From contig CAZMBE010000003.1 in the NCBI GenBank assembly GCA_964564625.1, positions 73,410 through 137,409 of the forward strand: a stretch of 64,000 bases of DNA, read 5' to 3'. Shown here one piece after another: positions 18,049 to 26,400 of the stretch. Position 1 is the stretch's first letter, and every line of letters starts with the position of its first letter. The notes below the pieces were generated by a model. The model had not been told where the DNA came from. It saw only the letters and a program-made list of their open reading frames with translations, and did not search any database. Both the position numbers and the translations under genes were made by a program. The DNA comes from UBA2185 sp964564625. Lineage in GTDB: Bacteria; Desulfobacterota; Syntrophia; Syntrophales; UBA2185.

Positions 18049-18285
18049 CGATACATCAACGGTCTACGCTTAATCTATAAAAACAAGACCGTCAACCGGA
18101 AAATGGGCATAACCTTGAATTATCTTGAAGAATCCTTATGAAAATGATAGTGATTTGCGGGAGTTAAAAGATAATTTTGTGGTGTCATTGTAAGGGTGAA
18201 TGGAAGTCCTAACAAACTGAAGAGGCGTTGGCACTGAAATCATTTATTTATCAATGCCTTATAATTTTTATGGAGATACTCATCA

Positions 18286-19404
18286 ATGAATTTACAGGAA
18301 CTGCACAGTATCCAAAACGATCCTAATAAATATTCCATTCGCTTTAAAAACGAAAGTAGAAAGAAAGTGGTCGGTTATTTCTGTTCATACACCCCGGAAG
18401 AACTTATCTTTGCCGCAAACGCCCTGCCTTTCCGGATATTCGGCACCCGCGGTAATATCAATCTGGCAGATACACATCTGCAGACATACTGCTGCTCCCC
18501 GGTGCGCAACGCCCTTGAAGATGCATTATCAGGCAATCTAAACTTTCTTGATGTTGTTGTCTTCCCTCACTCCTGTGATTCCATGCAGCGATTGTCAGAT
18601 ATCTGGCGTTTAAATGTCCCTATGCACTTCCATATTGATGTTGTGCTGCCGGTGAAACTGAACACAGAGAGCGCGAGAGAGTACATGATCGGCGTCCTGA
18701 ATCAATTCAAGAACAATCTGGAGAAAAATTTAGGAGTCGTGATAAGCGAAGATTCGCTCAGAAACGCTATTTCCGTATATAATCAAATACGGAAAAGCAT
18801 AAAAACGATATACGACATGAGACAAGCTAATCCCGCTCTATTAACTGGCAGTGATTTTCACAGTATTGTAAAGTCTTCCATGATAATGGATCGGAATGCC
18901 TTGGCGGTATTTTTGAGAGAAATCACTGCCAATCTGGTGTCAAACAAAAAAATTCAGGACACTACACCAGTGAAACGCATTGTGCTCACAGGGGCGATGT
19001 GCGAATACCCGGAAATTTATAGAATCATTGAAGATGGCGGCGGCGTTGTCGTGTGGGACGATCTCTGTACGGGTTATAGATATTTCGAAGGAGAGCTTGA
19101 TTCAACCGGAGATCCTATCTCATCGATTGCAGAGCGATATTTAACGCGCATCGTATGCCCGGCAAAGCACACGGGGCTCTCCACCAGAGCTGAGAATCTT
19201 ATCGAGATTGTGAAGAGTAAGAGTGCTGATGGGGTCGTATTTCTCATTCAGAAATTTTGCGATCCTCATTCATTCGATTACCCGTATCTCAAAAACCAGC
19301 TTGATAATGATGGTATTCCGAATACATTGATTGAGATGGAAGACCAGGCACTTGTCGGAGAGCGATTGAAAACACGATTTGATGCGTTCTTGGAAATGCT
19401 CTAA
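18286..19404 (+). CDS. 2-hydroxyacyl-CoA dehydratase / benzoyl-CoA reductase-like subunit A
   Basis: A 372-residue protein of the HgdB/BcrC/BadD superfamily. These proteins bind [4Fe-4S] clusters and, with a partner subunit and an ATP-dependent activator, carry out radical dehydration of 2-hydroxyacyl-CoAs or reduction of aromatic acyl-CoAs. Family marks are GYFCSYTPEELIFAANALP near residue 30, YCCSPVRNALEDAL (about 65), FPHSCDSMQRLSDIWR (about 88-103) and the late QKFCDPHSFDYP. The first three and the last hold likely cluster cysteines. The start ATG has a GGAG ribosome site. The partner subunit follows after about 100 bp. Which reaction the pair catalyses cannot be read from sequence. Confidence 0.85.
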   Translation: MNLQELHSIQNDPNKYSIRFKNESRKKVVGYFCSYTPEELIFAANALPFRIFGTRGNINLADTHLQTYCCSPVRNALEDALSGNLNFLDVVVFPHSCDSMQRLSDIWRLNVPMHFHIDVVLPVKLNTESAREYMIGVLNQFKNNLEKNLGVVISEDSLRNAISVYNQIRKSIKTIYDMRQANPALLTGSDFHSIVKSSMIMDRNALAVFLREITANLVSNKKIQDTTPVKRIVLTGAMCEYPEIYRIIEDGGGVVVWDDLCTGYRYFEGELDSTGDPISSIAERYLTRIVCPAKHTGLSTRAENLIEIVKSKSADGVVFLIQKFCDPHSFDYPYLKNQLDNDGIPNTLIEMEDQALVGERLKTRFDAFLEML

Positions 19405-19508
19405 TGTATTTCCTGCACATTGTATTTCGATGGAAGGAAGAAACCACAATCTTTTGATATCTCTCAAGAACATATTAGTACAATGTTACACGAACCAGGA
19501 GATCTGAA

Positions 19509-20738
19509 ATGACCCAAAAAGATCCTGAGAAAGAAAAACGGAAAATCAAGTCCGTTTCTCTGATGAAGGAAATCATGACTACCTATTATATCGAAGCAAA
19601 AATGGCAGTAGGAACCGGGAAAAAGGTGGCGTGGATTACCAGCGGGGGACCTGTCGAACCTCTAATCGTTATGGATGTGATACCGGTCTATCCCGAAAAT
19701 CACGGCGCCATGATTGGTGCCAGTAAAATGGGAGCGGACCTTTGTGAAAAGTCCGAGGCCATGGGATTCTCAAGAGACATCTGTTCATACGCCCGCTCCG
19801 ATATTGCCTCTGCTCCCATAAATGCAGGCCCTATTGGTGGCCTTCCAAAACCGGATATGCTCGTCTGCTGTAACAATATCTGTGGAACAGTTCTGAAGTG
19901 GTATGAAATACAGGCGAGATATTTTAAGGTTCCGCTCTTCATACTGGATACCCCTTTTTGTCACACAGAATTCTCCAAAGAGACAAAACAGTATGTTCTG
20001 AGGCAGCTTTATGAATACATCGAATTTCTCGAGAGATATTGCGGGAAAACATTCGATCAGGACAAGATGAAGGAAGTGGGACGATTATCGGTGGAAGGGC
20101 AAAGATTATGGAAGGCCGTACTTGACACGGCTGCGCATAAACCGGCTCCTCTGAGCGCCTTTGATGCCTTTTTTCACTTGGCCTTGATAGTGACCCTGCG
20201 CGGAACGCAGGTAGTCGTCGATTACTACACCACACTTCTCAAAGAAATGAAAGAACGAATCGAAGCCGGAATCGGCTCCATCGCAAATGAGCATTACAGA
20301 CTGCTGTGGGATAACCTCCCCATATGGTACCGGACAAAATGGTTATCCGAAAAGTTTGCATCCTACGATGCCTGTCTCGTTGCAGATACTTATACATCCG
20401 CATGGTGCGGCGCCCTCAAATATATTGACGAGAACGACTTTCTCAACACCATCGCCGAGGCCTATTCACGAATCTACCTCAATATTGGCATCGACCAGAT
20501 GGCGGATGAAATTCTCTCCATGGTTGACAGGTATGATGTGAACGGTATCGTAATGCACTCGAACAGAAGCTGCAAGCCTTATTCGTTCGGCCAGTACGAT
20601 ATTCAGAGGATCATACGGAAGAAAAGGGGAGTCCCTTCCCTGGTCATTGAAGCGGACATGGTCGACGAAAGGAGCTTCGCGGAAAGTCAGATCGAAGCAA
20701 GGATAGAAGCTTTCATGGAGGTCATCAGGAGTTCCTGA
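19509..20738 (+). CDS. 2-hydroxyacyl-CoA dehydratase / benzoyl-CoA reductase-like subunit B
   Basis: A 409-residue partner of the preceding gene, of the BcrB/BadE/HgdA-type branch. Recognisable segments are GKKVAWITSGGPVEPLIVMD (about 38-57), the DICSYARSDI segment with a conserved Cys, MLVCCNNICGT (three Cys, about 118-128), and late VMHSNRSCKPYSFGQYD (about 350). The cysteines are the probable [4Fe-4S] ligands. AGGAG lies 7 nt before the ATG. No HgdC/BcrA-type activator ATPase gene is present nearby, so the activator must be encoded elsewhere if the pair is active. Oxygen-labile chemistry of this family supports an anaerobic host. Confidence 0.85.
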   Translation: MTQKDPEKEKRKIKSVSLMKEIMTTYYIEAKMAVGTGKKVAWITSGGPVEPLIVMDVIPVYPENHGAMIGASKMGADLCEKSEAMGFSRDICSYARSDIASAPINAGPIGGLPKPDMLVCCNNICGTVLKWYEIQARYFKVPLFILDTPFCHTEFSKETKQYVLRQLYEYIEFLERYCGKTFDQDKMKEVGRLSVEGQRLWKAVLDTAAHKPAPLSAFDAFFHLALIVTLRGTQVVVDYYTTLLKEMKERIEAGIGSIANEHYRLLWDNLPIWYRTKWLSEKFASYDACLVADTYTSAWCGALKYIDENDFLNTIAEAYSRIYLNIGIDQMADEILSMVDRYDVNGIVMHSNRSCKPYSFGQYDIQRIIRKKRGVPSLVIEADMVDERSFAESQIEARIEAFMEVIRSS

Positions 20739-21062
20739 CGTTATTAGCAAAGTATACACGGATAAAAATAGTATCCACGTTCTCTACATTGAAGCCTTAC
20801 CTTGTAAGTAGCGAAGAATCTTTAATCCATAAGTAGTATAATGCTTACCTTGCGCTTGCATACCCCCAGCAATTTACTGGGAATATGTTCACTACCAGAT
20901 TGAATCTCCATCATCCTATTCCAAGTCTAATAAAATCAGTATTTTGGTGATGTAAATCATATAATTAGTTCATCATATGTGTTTTAATCAGGCCAAAATT
21001 GAGTGAGAAAACATAAAAAAATGTTTTAATCAAAATGAACTAAAGAAAAGAAGGATGCAGAA
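20739..21062. other. Intergenic region, no gene seen
   Basis: AT-rich spacer of about 320 bp after the dehydratase pair. I see no convincing ORF, tRNA or terminator. A TATAAT lies near 20969-20974, but without a matching -35 box. Confidence 0.5.
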
Positions 21063-21515
21063 ATGAATAGAGCACTTCTGGTTTTATTATGTATAGGTCT
21101 CGTTCTGAGTCCATGTTTAGTTTCAGCTCAAGATTTTATGCAACCTGGCTTAGAGCTAGCCAGCGTGGACAATGCGCTTCAAAACAACATTTCTATGACA
21201 AGAACAAAACAGAATCAAATCGCAACAGTTATTCACATAGTGCCACAGGATCTGATAATAAAAATACCGGATAAAGGTAAAATTCGCATGATTTCAGTTG
21301 CGTATTGTCCATCATTGGAATTTAAAAATTGGAGATGCGCCCATACCGGCACCATGAAACAGGTATTCGCCAAAGCTTTACGTCAGATGAGCATAGAAAA
21401 GGATGCGGACGATTTTGAGCTCTTGCAAGTTGTTCGGGTTTTCGACTCCGATGACTCGCGAGTATCAGCGTTATGGTTTTCTTACATAGAAAAAAAATCC
21501 ATATCTATTCGTTAA
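21063..21515 (+). CDS. Secreted hypothetical protein
   Basis: A 150-residue protein of no family I recognise. The N-terminus is a clear Sec signal peptide (MNRALLVLLCIGLVLSPC..., probable cleavage after VSA at about residue 22), so the mature protein is periplasmic or secreted. The mature part is about 125 residues with two cysteines (YCPSLEF and WRCAHTG) close enough to form a disulfide, and a mixed charged C-terminal half. A good ribosome site, AAGGA with 7-nt spacing, supports the start. It stands alone: the next gene is on the opposite strand and the upstream gene is over 300 bp away. Confidence 0.7.
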   Translation: MNRALLVLLCIGLVLSPCLVSAQDFMQPGLELASVDNALQNNISMTRTKQNQIATVIHIVPQDLIIKIPDKGKIRMISVAYCPSLEFKNWRCAHTGTMKQVFAKALRQMSIEKDADDFELLQVVRVFDSDDSRVSALWFSYIEKKSISIR

Positions 21516-21554
21516 CGACAAAAGGGGAAAGACTAAGCAATAACTAATGGTTTT

Positions 21555-22061
21555 TCATTTCCCGCAATCCCACACAGAGATGGTCTGGAACTGGCTTACG
21601 TGTATACATCGCGTTATGTCCACAATCATGAGCGCGGTGGATGGTGAATGTATGAAGTCAGCAAGATCTGGATGTTTTTTGATATAGATGTTCTCGAAAG
21701 CATCCCACGCCTTCCCTCTTCTCAAGGTTCGGGCATTCCCCATCACCGTCACTGCCTCCGTACCCATAAGGTTTTTTGCCCTTTTTGACCTGTTATCAAT
21801 GAGGAGCGCCACTGATTTTGTCTTCATCATATTCCTGTATTTTCTTGTCGCTCTTGGTGTGGCAAATATGACTGCTTTGGAGTCAGGTGAAAGGGCAAAA
21901 TTAATAAGAGATGTATAGGGTTTCCCGTCATCATCTGTTGCAAGTACCGCAAAATACTCCATCCTGTTGAGCGCCTTCAAACGCTCCGCAATATCTGCTG
22001 CGCCCTTTCGTGTTGTGTTTGGAATCTTTTCTTTATTCATAACAAATTTACCACCACTCAT
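21555..22061 (-). CDS. PPOX-class (FMN-binding split-barrel) protein
   Basis: A 168-residue protein with the pyridoxamine 5'-phosphate oxidase-like split beta-barrel pattern. It has MEYFAVLATDDDGKPYTSLI near the start, AVIFATPRATRKYRNM, SVALLIDNRSKRAKN and VTVMGNARTL. Such proteins bind FMN or F420 and reduce or oxidise varied substrates; this one cannot be assigned. Its ATG overlaps the photolyase stop codon by 4 bp (ATGA), so it is translated as part of the photolyase operon. That placement hints at a flavin-related or light-stress role, which is inference. Confidence 0.8.
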   Translation of the reverse strand: MSGGKFVMNKEKIPNTTRKGAADIAERLKALNRMEYFAVLATDDDGKPYTSLINFALSPDSKAVIFATPRATRKYRNMMKTKSVALLIDNRSKRAKNLMGTEAVTVMGNARTLRRGKAWDAFENIYIKKHPDLADFIHSPSTALMIVDITRCIHVSQFQTISVWDCGK

Positions 22062-23419
22062 AGTTTTTTTATACGTTCCACATAAGCCTTCACGTTAAAC
22101 TTTGATTTGCAACCATTATAACTCATATAGCGAATCTTTCCAAAAACTGCCCGTTCATTCCACGGCCTGTCGTGAACACCGCCGATGCTCCAGGCAATAC
22201 CACTATAGCCGTTGGTGTCCCTTCCATCAAGCCCATATCTGTCATTGAGGTAAATGGCAAGATGGAGGGCTTCTTCCGGTGATGCCGTCCATTCAAGAAT
22301 TTTCTTGGCCCAATACATTCGCATATAGCCGTGCATTTTCCCTCGTTTCACAATCTCCATCTGGGCCGCATTCCAGAGTTCATCGTGGGTCTTTGCTCCT
22401 TCAAACACACCGATTGAGTATTCATAAGGTCGATGATCATTTCTATGGTCATTAAGCGTCTTTTGTGCCCAAGGCGGAAACCCTTCAAACATGTCATAGC
22501 GGGTGTTGTAAAAGCAATAATTATCGGATAGTTCACGACGGACAATCAGTTCTTCCAAAAAAGCCTCTGAATAGTCCTTTTTCCCCAAATGCTTCATTAC
22601 TTCTATGGCTATCCTCTGGCTGGAGATCTGCCCAAAATGCAGATAGGGTGAAAGGTTCGATTGGCTATCATTATTCGGATCATTTCTCTCTGTGGAATAG
22701 TGGTCTAAACGCGTTTTCATAAAGTCGGAAAGCACCTTCTGTGCCGCCACTTCGCCTGATTTTATCCAGTTCAGAACACCTACGGAAGAATCCACCTTAA
22801 GCTTTTTCTTCACACCCAGCCAGTCGATACGTTTCTTTTCTCCAACCCATGGAATCGGGTGCTTGTGTAATGGAGGATATTCTACTAAAAAGTCCTTCAA
22901 TGCTCTGTGTATCTTGGGACGAAAGGTGTATGCCCCGAATTCCTGTTTGGGAGAGGCAATCCAGCATGGAACAATGTTACGGCTGTCCACTTCATAAAAA
23001 GAGGATTCAATTTCTTTTACAATATGTGCCTTCCATGTTCTTTTACTTCTGAGGGGATCGAAATCAGCAACCAGTGTACCGACCCTGTATGTTCGCAGGA
23101 ATCGAGGTATTTCTTTCTCCGCAGCACCGGTGAGAAGAAAAAAGTGGATATTTTTTTCTGCAAGGCCTTCCTCTACAGTCTCCAATCCTGTAAGCATGAA
23201 ATCATAGTGTCTGATCGTTGCATTGAGGAATTGTGGTACCAGGCAGAAGATAACTGCAAGAGGAGCATCTTGTTTCATAGCCATATGCTGGGCAAACAGC
23301 AGTGCCCAGTTATCACGTGCGCGTTGGTCGCGGCTCATCCAGTACACTACAGGTGCCTTACTTTTTATGCCCTCTTTAAGTAATCTCGCTCTGGCATTAT
23401 TCATTACTATCTCTGTCAT
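22058..23419 (-). CDS. phr: Class II deoxyribodipyrimidine photolyase
   Basis: A 453-residue flavoenzyme that splits UV-induced cyclobutane pyrimidine dimers using blue light. The N-terminal Rossmann-like domain carries VVYWMSRDQRARDNWALLFA, which is diagnostic of class II (metazoan/methanogen-type) photolyases. The helical FAD-binding domain has LSPYLHFGQIS, FLEELIVRRELSDN and the C-terminal MYWAKKILEW ... LNDRYGLDGRDTNGYSGIAWSIGG block typical of class II. Length is normal. A ribosome site (AGGATAAATC) precedes the ATG. It is divergent from the small PPOX gene at 23489 and coupled to the PPOX gene downstream. Confidence 0.93.
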   Translation of the reverse strand: MTEIVMNNARARLLKEGIKSKAPVVYWMSRDQRARDNWALLFAQHMAMKQDAPLAVIFCLVPQFLNATIRHYDFMLTGLETVEEGLAEKNIHFFLLTGAAEKEIPRFLRTYRVGTLVADFDPLRSKRTWKAHIVKEIESSFYEVDSRNIVPCWIASPKQEFGAYTFRPKIHRALKDFLVEYPPLHKHPIPWVGEKKRIDWLGVKKKLKVDSSVGVLNWIKSGEVAAQKVLSDFMKTRLDHYSTERNDPNNDSQSNLSPYLHFGQISSQRIAIEVMKHLGKKDYSEAFLEELIVRRELSDNYCFYNTRYDMFEGFPPWAQKTLNDHRNDHRPYEYSIGVFEGAKTHDELWNAAQMEIVKRGKMHGYMRMYWAKKILEWTASPEEALHLAIYLNDRYGLDGRDTNGYSGIAWSIGGVHDRPWNERAVFGKIRYMSYNGCKSKFNVKAYVERIKKL

Positions 23420-23448
23420 GATTTATCCTACCATCCCTTGACTTACTT

Positions 23449-23457
23449 TGCTATAAT
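23449..23457 (+). promoter_or_regulatory. Extended -10 promoter for the small PPOX gene
   Basis: TGCTATAAT is a perfect -10 hexamer with the TGn extension, and no good -35 box is needed. The predicted start near 23464 gives a leader of about 25 nt to the ATG at 23489. Confidence 0.55.
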
Positions 23458-23488
23458 TAACAAAACTAATGCAATCGAGGTGAGATCT

Positions 23489-23875
23489 ATGAAACTGAGT
23501 GAATATTTTGAAGAGAAAATGGGAACAGGCGTCATTTCGACGGCAGATGATAAAGGTATCGTCAATGCGGCCATTTATTCCCGTCCCCACTTTATGGATG
23601 AGGAAACCATTGCCTTCATTATGGCAGATCGACTGACCCACCATAATCTCAAGGCGAATCCCCACGCCGCATACCTGTTTATTGAAGCAGGAAATACATA
23701 TGTGGGCAAAAGGCTGTATCTTACAAAGATAAAAGAGGAAAAGGACAGCCCGCTGATCGCAACATTGAGGCGGAGAAAGACCAATTCCGCCTCAAAATCA
23801 TATGAAACAGAAACAAAATACCTCGTCTACTTCCGTATCGATAAGGTACTCCCCTTGATCGGAGACAAGGTATGA
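23489..23875 (+). CDS. Small PPOX-fold (pyridoxamine phosphate oxidase-like) protein
   Basis: A 128-residue split-barrel flavoprotein candidate, with MGTGVISTADDKGIVNAAIY, FIMADRLTHHNLKANPHAAY and a central YLFIEAGNTYVGKRLYL. Members are often annotated as FMN-binding or pyridoxamine 5'-phosphate oxidase-like with unknown substrate. The frame is open from 23438, but ATG 23489 has an excellent ribosome site (GAGGTGA, 5-nt spacing) and the added residues would overlap the promoter. It is the second PPOX-like gene in 2.3 kb and is divergent from the photolyase operon. The Cys-rich small ORF follows 60 bp downstream. Confidence 0.8.
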   Translation: MKLSEYFEEKMGTGVISTADDKGIVNAAIYSRPHFMDEETIAFIMADRLTHHNLKANPHAAYLFIEAGNTYVGKRLYLTKIKEEKDSPLIATLRRRKTNSASKSYETETKYLVYFRIDKVLPLIGDKV

Positions 23876-23934
23876 TGCACCATCACAAAGCACACCCCAG
23901 TGGGCGTGCCTTTCTTACTAACCTTAAGGTGCCT

Positions 23935-24036
23935 ATGCCTCTCTGGAAAAAGATATGGCTCCTGTTAAGAAATAACGCAAAGAAGCTTTTCACCTTGAGT
24001 AATTGTTGCGGCAATCACGGTGAGCCAGGGTGTTGA
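23935..24036 (+). CDS. 33-residue Cys-terminal small protein
   Basis: A small ORF below usual calling limits. The product is amphipathic/basic at first (MPLWKKIWLLLRNNAKKLFT) and ends in LSNCCGNHGEPGC, three cysteines in a Gly/Pro-rich tail. A strong ribosome site (AAGG, 6 nt before ATG) and a plausible terminator 40 bp downstream (24077-24113) support expression. From memory, short proteins with a very similar CCG-x-x-G-x-PGC tail occur as unannotated ORFs in related bacteria, but I cannot check this. The tail could bind a metal or a cluster. A 56-codon frame on the opposite strand also has a ribosome-like site, so the strand choice rests mainly on the Cys motif. Confidence 0.5.
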   Translation: MPLWKKIWLLLRNNAKKLFTLSNCCGNHGEPGC

Positions 24037-24076
24037 CAGATTGACGAAGATGCCACCGGTCGGTGACATGTGAAGT

Positions 24077-24113
24077 AGGGCGTGAAAGACCCCTTTATCC
24101 TTGCCCTTTTTTT
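24077..24113 (+). terminator. Probable intrinsic terminator after the Cys-terminal small ORF
   Basis: AGGGC (24077-24081) pairs with GCCCT (24103-24107), with a possible inner AAAG/CTTT pairing, followed by seven T residues. The stem is short but the T-tract is good. Confidence 0.5.
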
Positions 24114-24192
24114 GCACGGGGGATGATAGTGGCATGTGCGTGTTCCTTTCATAAGAATTATAACAGAGATAATCAGTTTTTATCAAAAAAAA

Positions 24193-24220
24193 TAGACAGA
24201 ACTATTGCATCAAATATGAT
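24193..24220 (+). promoter_or_regulatory. Promoter for glnS
   Basis: TAGACA (24193-24198), a 16-bp spacer and TATGAT (24215-24220), about 54 bp before the chosen glnS start. One mismatch in each box. Confidence 0.6.
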
Positions 24221-24273
24221 AATAACAATGACGTGTTGAATCGCCTTTGTGAATGAGAAAGGAAATCAGTTCT

Positions 24274-25965
24274 ATGTCTCAATCCAATTCATCGCAACCC
24301 TATGATTTTATACGTGACATTATAAATGAAGACATAAAAACCGGTAAGCACCAGGGGCGTGTTGCCACCAGATTTCCTCCTGAGCCGAATGGATACCCCC
24401 ATATCGGACATGCGAAGTCTGTCTGCTTGAATTTCGGCATCGCCATCCAGTATGGAGGCACTTGTAATTTACGTATGGACGATACGGATCCCAGCGGGGA
24501 GAGCATGGAATATGTGGAGTCTCTCATACGGGATGTAAAGTGGCTGGGTTTTGACTGGGGAGATCGTTTATATTATGCCTCCGATTACTATGAAAAACTG
24601 TACCAGTATGCCGTGCAGCTTATTAAAATGGGTAAGGCTTACGTCTGCAGCTTGAGTGCAGAAGAAATGCGCGAGTACCGGGGTACCTTCACAGAACCAG
24701 GAAAAGAAAGCCCTTATCGCAACAGATCGATTGAAGAAAATCTGGATTTGTTCACGCGCATGCGGGCTGGTGAGTTTGATGATGGAGCCCATGTCCTCCG
24801 GGCTAAAATAGACATGGCTTCCCCCAATATTTCCATGCGTGATCCCGTCATGTACCGCATAAAAAAAGAGACGCATTATCGAACGGGTGATGCATGGTGC
24901 ATCTATCCCATGTACGATTTTGCACATTGCCTCTCGGATTCCATCGAGGGTATCACTCATTCCATTTGTACCTTAGAGTTTGAAAACAATCGGCCTCTCT
25001 ACGATTGGTTTCTGGATGAATTAAGGGTAGAGCATCATCCTCAGCAGATCGAGTTTGCGCGTCTCAACCTCAGCTACACCATTATGAGCAAACGCAAGCT
25101 TATTGAATTAGTGGAGAAAGGCATTACAAATGGTTGGGATGATCCTCAGATGCCCACTATATCTGGCATGAGGAGACGGGGTTACACTCCTGATGCGATA
25201 CGCGACTTCTGTGAACGCATTGGTGTGGCCAAGAATGACAGCCTCATCGATATGGCCTTACTTGAGAACTGTGTCCGAGACGATCTGAATGAAAAGGCGC
25301 CCCGTTGTATGGCAGTGCTTCGACCTCTCCGTGTAATCATAGACAACTACCCGAAAGGACTGGTCGAAGAGCTCAATTGTCCGTATCATCCTCAGAAATC
25401 TGAAATGGGCTCCCGGGAAGTCCCCTTCTCCCGTGAACTTTATGTTGAACAGGAAGATTTCATGGAAAATCCACCCAAGAAGTATTACCGGCTTGCACTA
25501 GGCAGAGAGGTACGACTCCGGTATGGGTACTTCGTGAAATGCACGAATGTGGTGAAAGATCCAAAAAGTGGCAAAGTCATAGAAGTGCACTGCACCTATG
25601 ACCCCGAAACAAGAAGCGGCTTTGCCCCTGACGGAAGAAAAGTCGATGCAACTATCCACTGGGTATCGGCGGCTCATTCACTTCCCGCCGAGGTGCGCCT
25701 TTACGACCGACTTTTCCGTGTTGCCAACCCTCTGAAGGAAGAAACTGGTTTCATCGAGTATCTGAATCCGAAATCATTGGAAATTCTCAAGAACTGTCGC
25801 ATGGAACCAAGCCTAAAAAATACCGTTCCCGGAAATAAGTTCCAGTTTGAGCGGCTCGGTTACTTCTGTGCAGATCCTGATTCTACCGCCAACCTTATGG
25901 TATTTAACCGTACCGTAACGCTGCGGGATACTTGGGCCAAAATTGCAGAAAAGGGAAAACCGTAG
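24274..25965 (+). CDS. glnS: Glutaminyl-tRNA synthetase
   Basis: A class I aminoacyl-tRNA synthetase of 563 residues charging tRNA-Gln directly. The HIGH motif is PHIGHAKS (after RFPPEPNGY) and the KMSKS motif appears as TIMSKRKL. The Rossmann fold contains RMDDTDPSGE, and the C-terminal anticodon-binding beta-barrels are complete. The start at ATG 24274 (MSQSNSSQPYDFIRDII) matches E. coli GlnRS in register and has an AAAGGA site 10 nt upstream; ATG 24253 has no such site. Its presence means the cell does not depend only on the transamidation route. A strong hairpin terminator follows, then a convergent tRNA-Gln gene. Confidence 0.97.
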   Translation: MSQSNSSQPYDFIRDIINEDIKTGKHQGRVATRFPPEPNGYPHIGHAKSVCLNFGIAIQYGGTCNLRMDDTDPSGESMEYVESLIRDVKWLGFDWGDRLYYASDYYEKLYQYAVQLIKMGKAYVCSLSAEEMREYRGTFTEPGKESPYRNRSIEENLDLFTRMRAGEFDDGAHVLRAKIDMASPNISMRDPVMYRIKKETHYRTGDAWCIYPMYDFAHCLSDSIEGITHSICTLEFENNRPLYDWFLDELRVEHHPQQIEFARLNLSYTIMSKRKLIELVEKGITNGWDDPQMPTISGMRRRGYTPDAIRDFCERIGVAKNDSLIDMALLENCVRDDLNEKAPRCMAVLRPLRVIIDNYPKGLVEELNCPYHPQKSEMGSREVPFSRELYVEQEDFMENPPKKYYRLALGREVRLRYGYFVKCTNVVKDPKSGKVIEVHCTYDPETRSGFAPDGRKVDATIHWVSAAHSLPAEVRLYDRLFRVANPLKEETGFIEYLNPKSLEILKNCRMEPSLKNTVPGNKFQFERLGYFCADPDSTANLMVFNRTVTLRDTWAKIAEKGKP

Positions 25966-25980
25966 AGCTCCTGAAAGAGA

Positions 25981-26017
25981 AAAGGGTTGAACTCAGCTGA
26001 GTCAAACCCTTTTCTTT
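25981..26017. terminator. Bidirectional terminator between glnS and tRNA-Gln
   Basis: AAAGGGTT pairs with AACCCTTT, with a further palindromic core ACTCAGCTGAGT. On the plus strand TTCTTT follows. On the minus strand the hairpin sits just after the tRNA-Gln CCA and is followed by a T-rich TTTTCTCTTTC. Confidence 0.85.
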
Positions 26018-26021
26018 ATAA

Positions 26022-26095
26022 TGGCTGGGGGAAGAGGAGTCGAACCTCTATTCACGGAGTCAGAGTCCGGTGTCCTACCATTGAACGATCCCCCA
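26022..26095 (-). tRNA. tRNA-Gln (CTG)
   Basis: A 74-nt tRNA. The acceptor TGGGGGA pairs with TCCCCCA, the anticodon loop CTCTGAC has anticodon CTG, the T loop is TTCGACT, the discriminator is G and CCA is encoded. The U1-A72 pair and G73 are recognised GlnRS identity features. It faces the glnS gene. Confidence 0.97.
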
Positions 26096-26138
26096 ATAAT
26101 CTATAGAAATCATTAATACTCATCGGCTAACAATGAAA

Positions 26139-26215
<77 letters not shown>

Positions 26216-26240
26216 ACTATTTATCTATACAAGGGGTGCA

Positions 26241-26269
26241 TAATTACCATCATGTCACATTTCTGTCAA
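26241..26269 (-). promoter_or_regulatory. Candidate promoter for the tRNA-Pro/tRNA-Gln transcript
   Basis: On the minus strand a perfect TTGACA (26269-26264), a 17-bp spacer and a poor -10 TAATTA (26246-26241), at the expected distance from tRNA-Pro. Confidence 0.4.
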
Positions 26270-26400
26270 GAATTATGAATATCTGCCGATATATTAATAG
26301 ATGAATAAATTCCTTGAATTCGAAGACATCGTAATGTACTATACCAACGTTTCTTAATTAGCTATTGAAGTTCCGATTAATATTCGTGAGTGAAATTGTC

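Noticed and set aside
18260..18265. Perfect TATAAT just before the first dehydratase gene
   Set aside because: It lies only about 20 bp before the start codon, so transcription would begin at or inside the ribosome site, and there is no good -35 box.
23438..23455. TTGACT followed by TATAAT as a promoter for the small PPOX gene
   Set aside because: The hexamers are only 8 bp apart, too close for sigma-70; the extended -10 explanation is preferred.
23965..24186. 73-codon minus-strand frame antisense to the Cys-terminal small ORF
   Set aside because: An internal ATG (near 24135) has a ribosome-like AAAGGA, but the product has no recognisable motif and overlaps the better-supported small ORF and its terminator.
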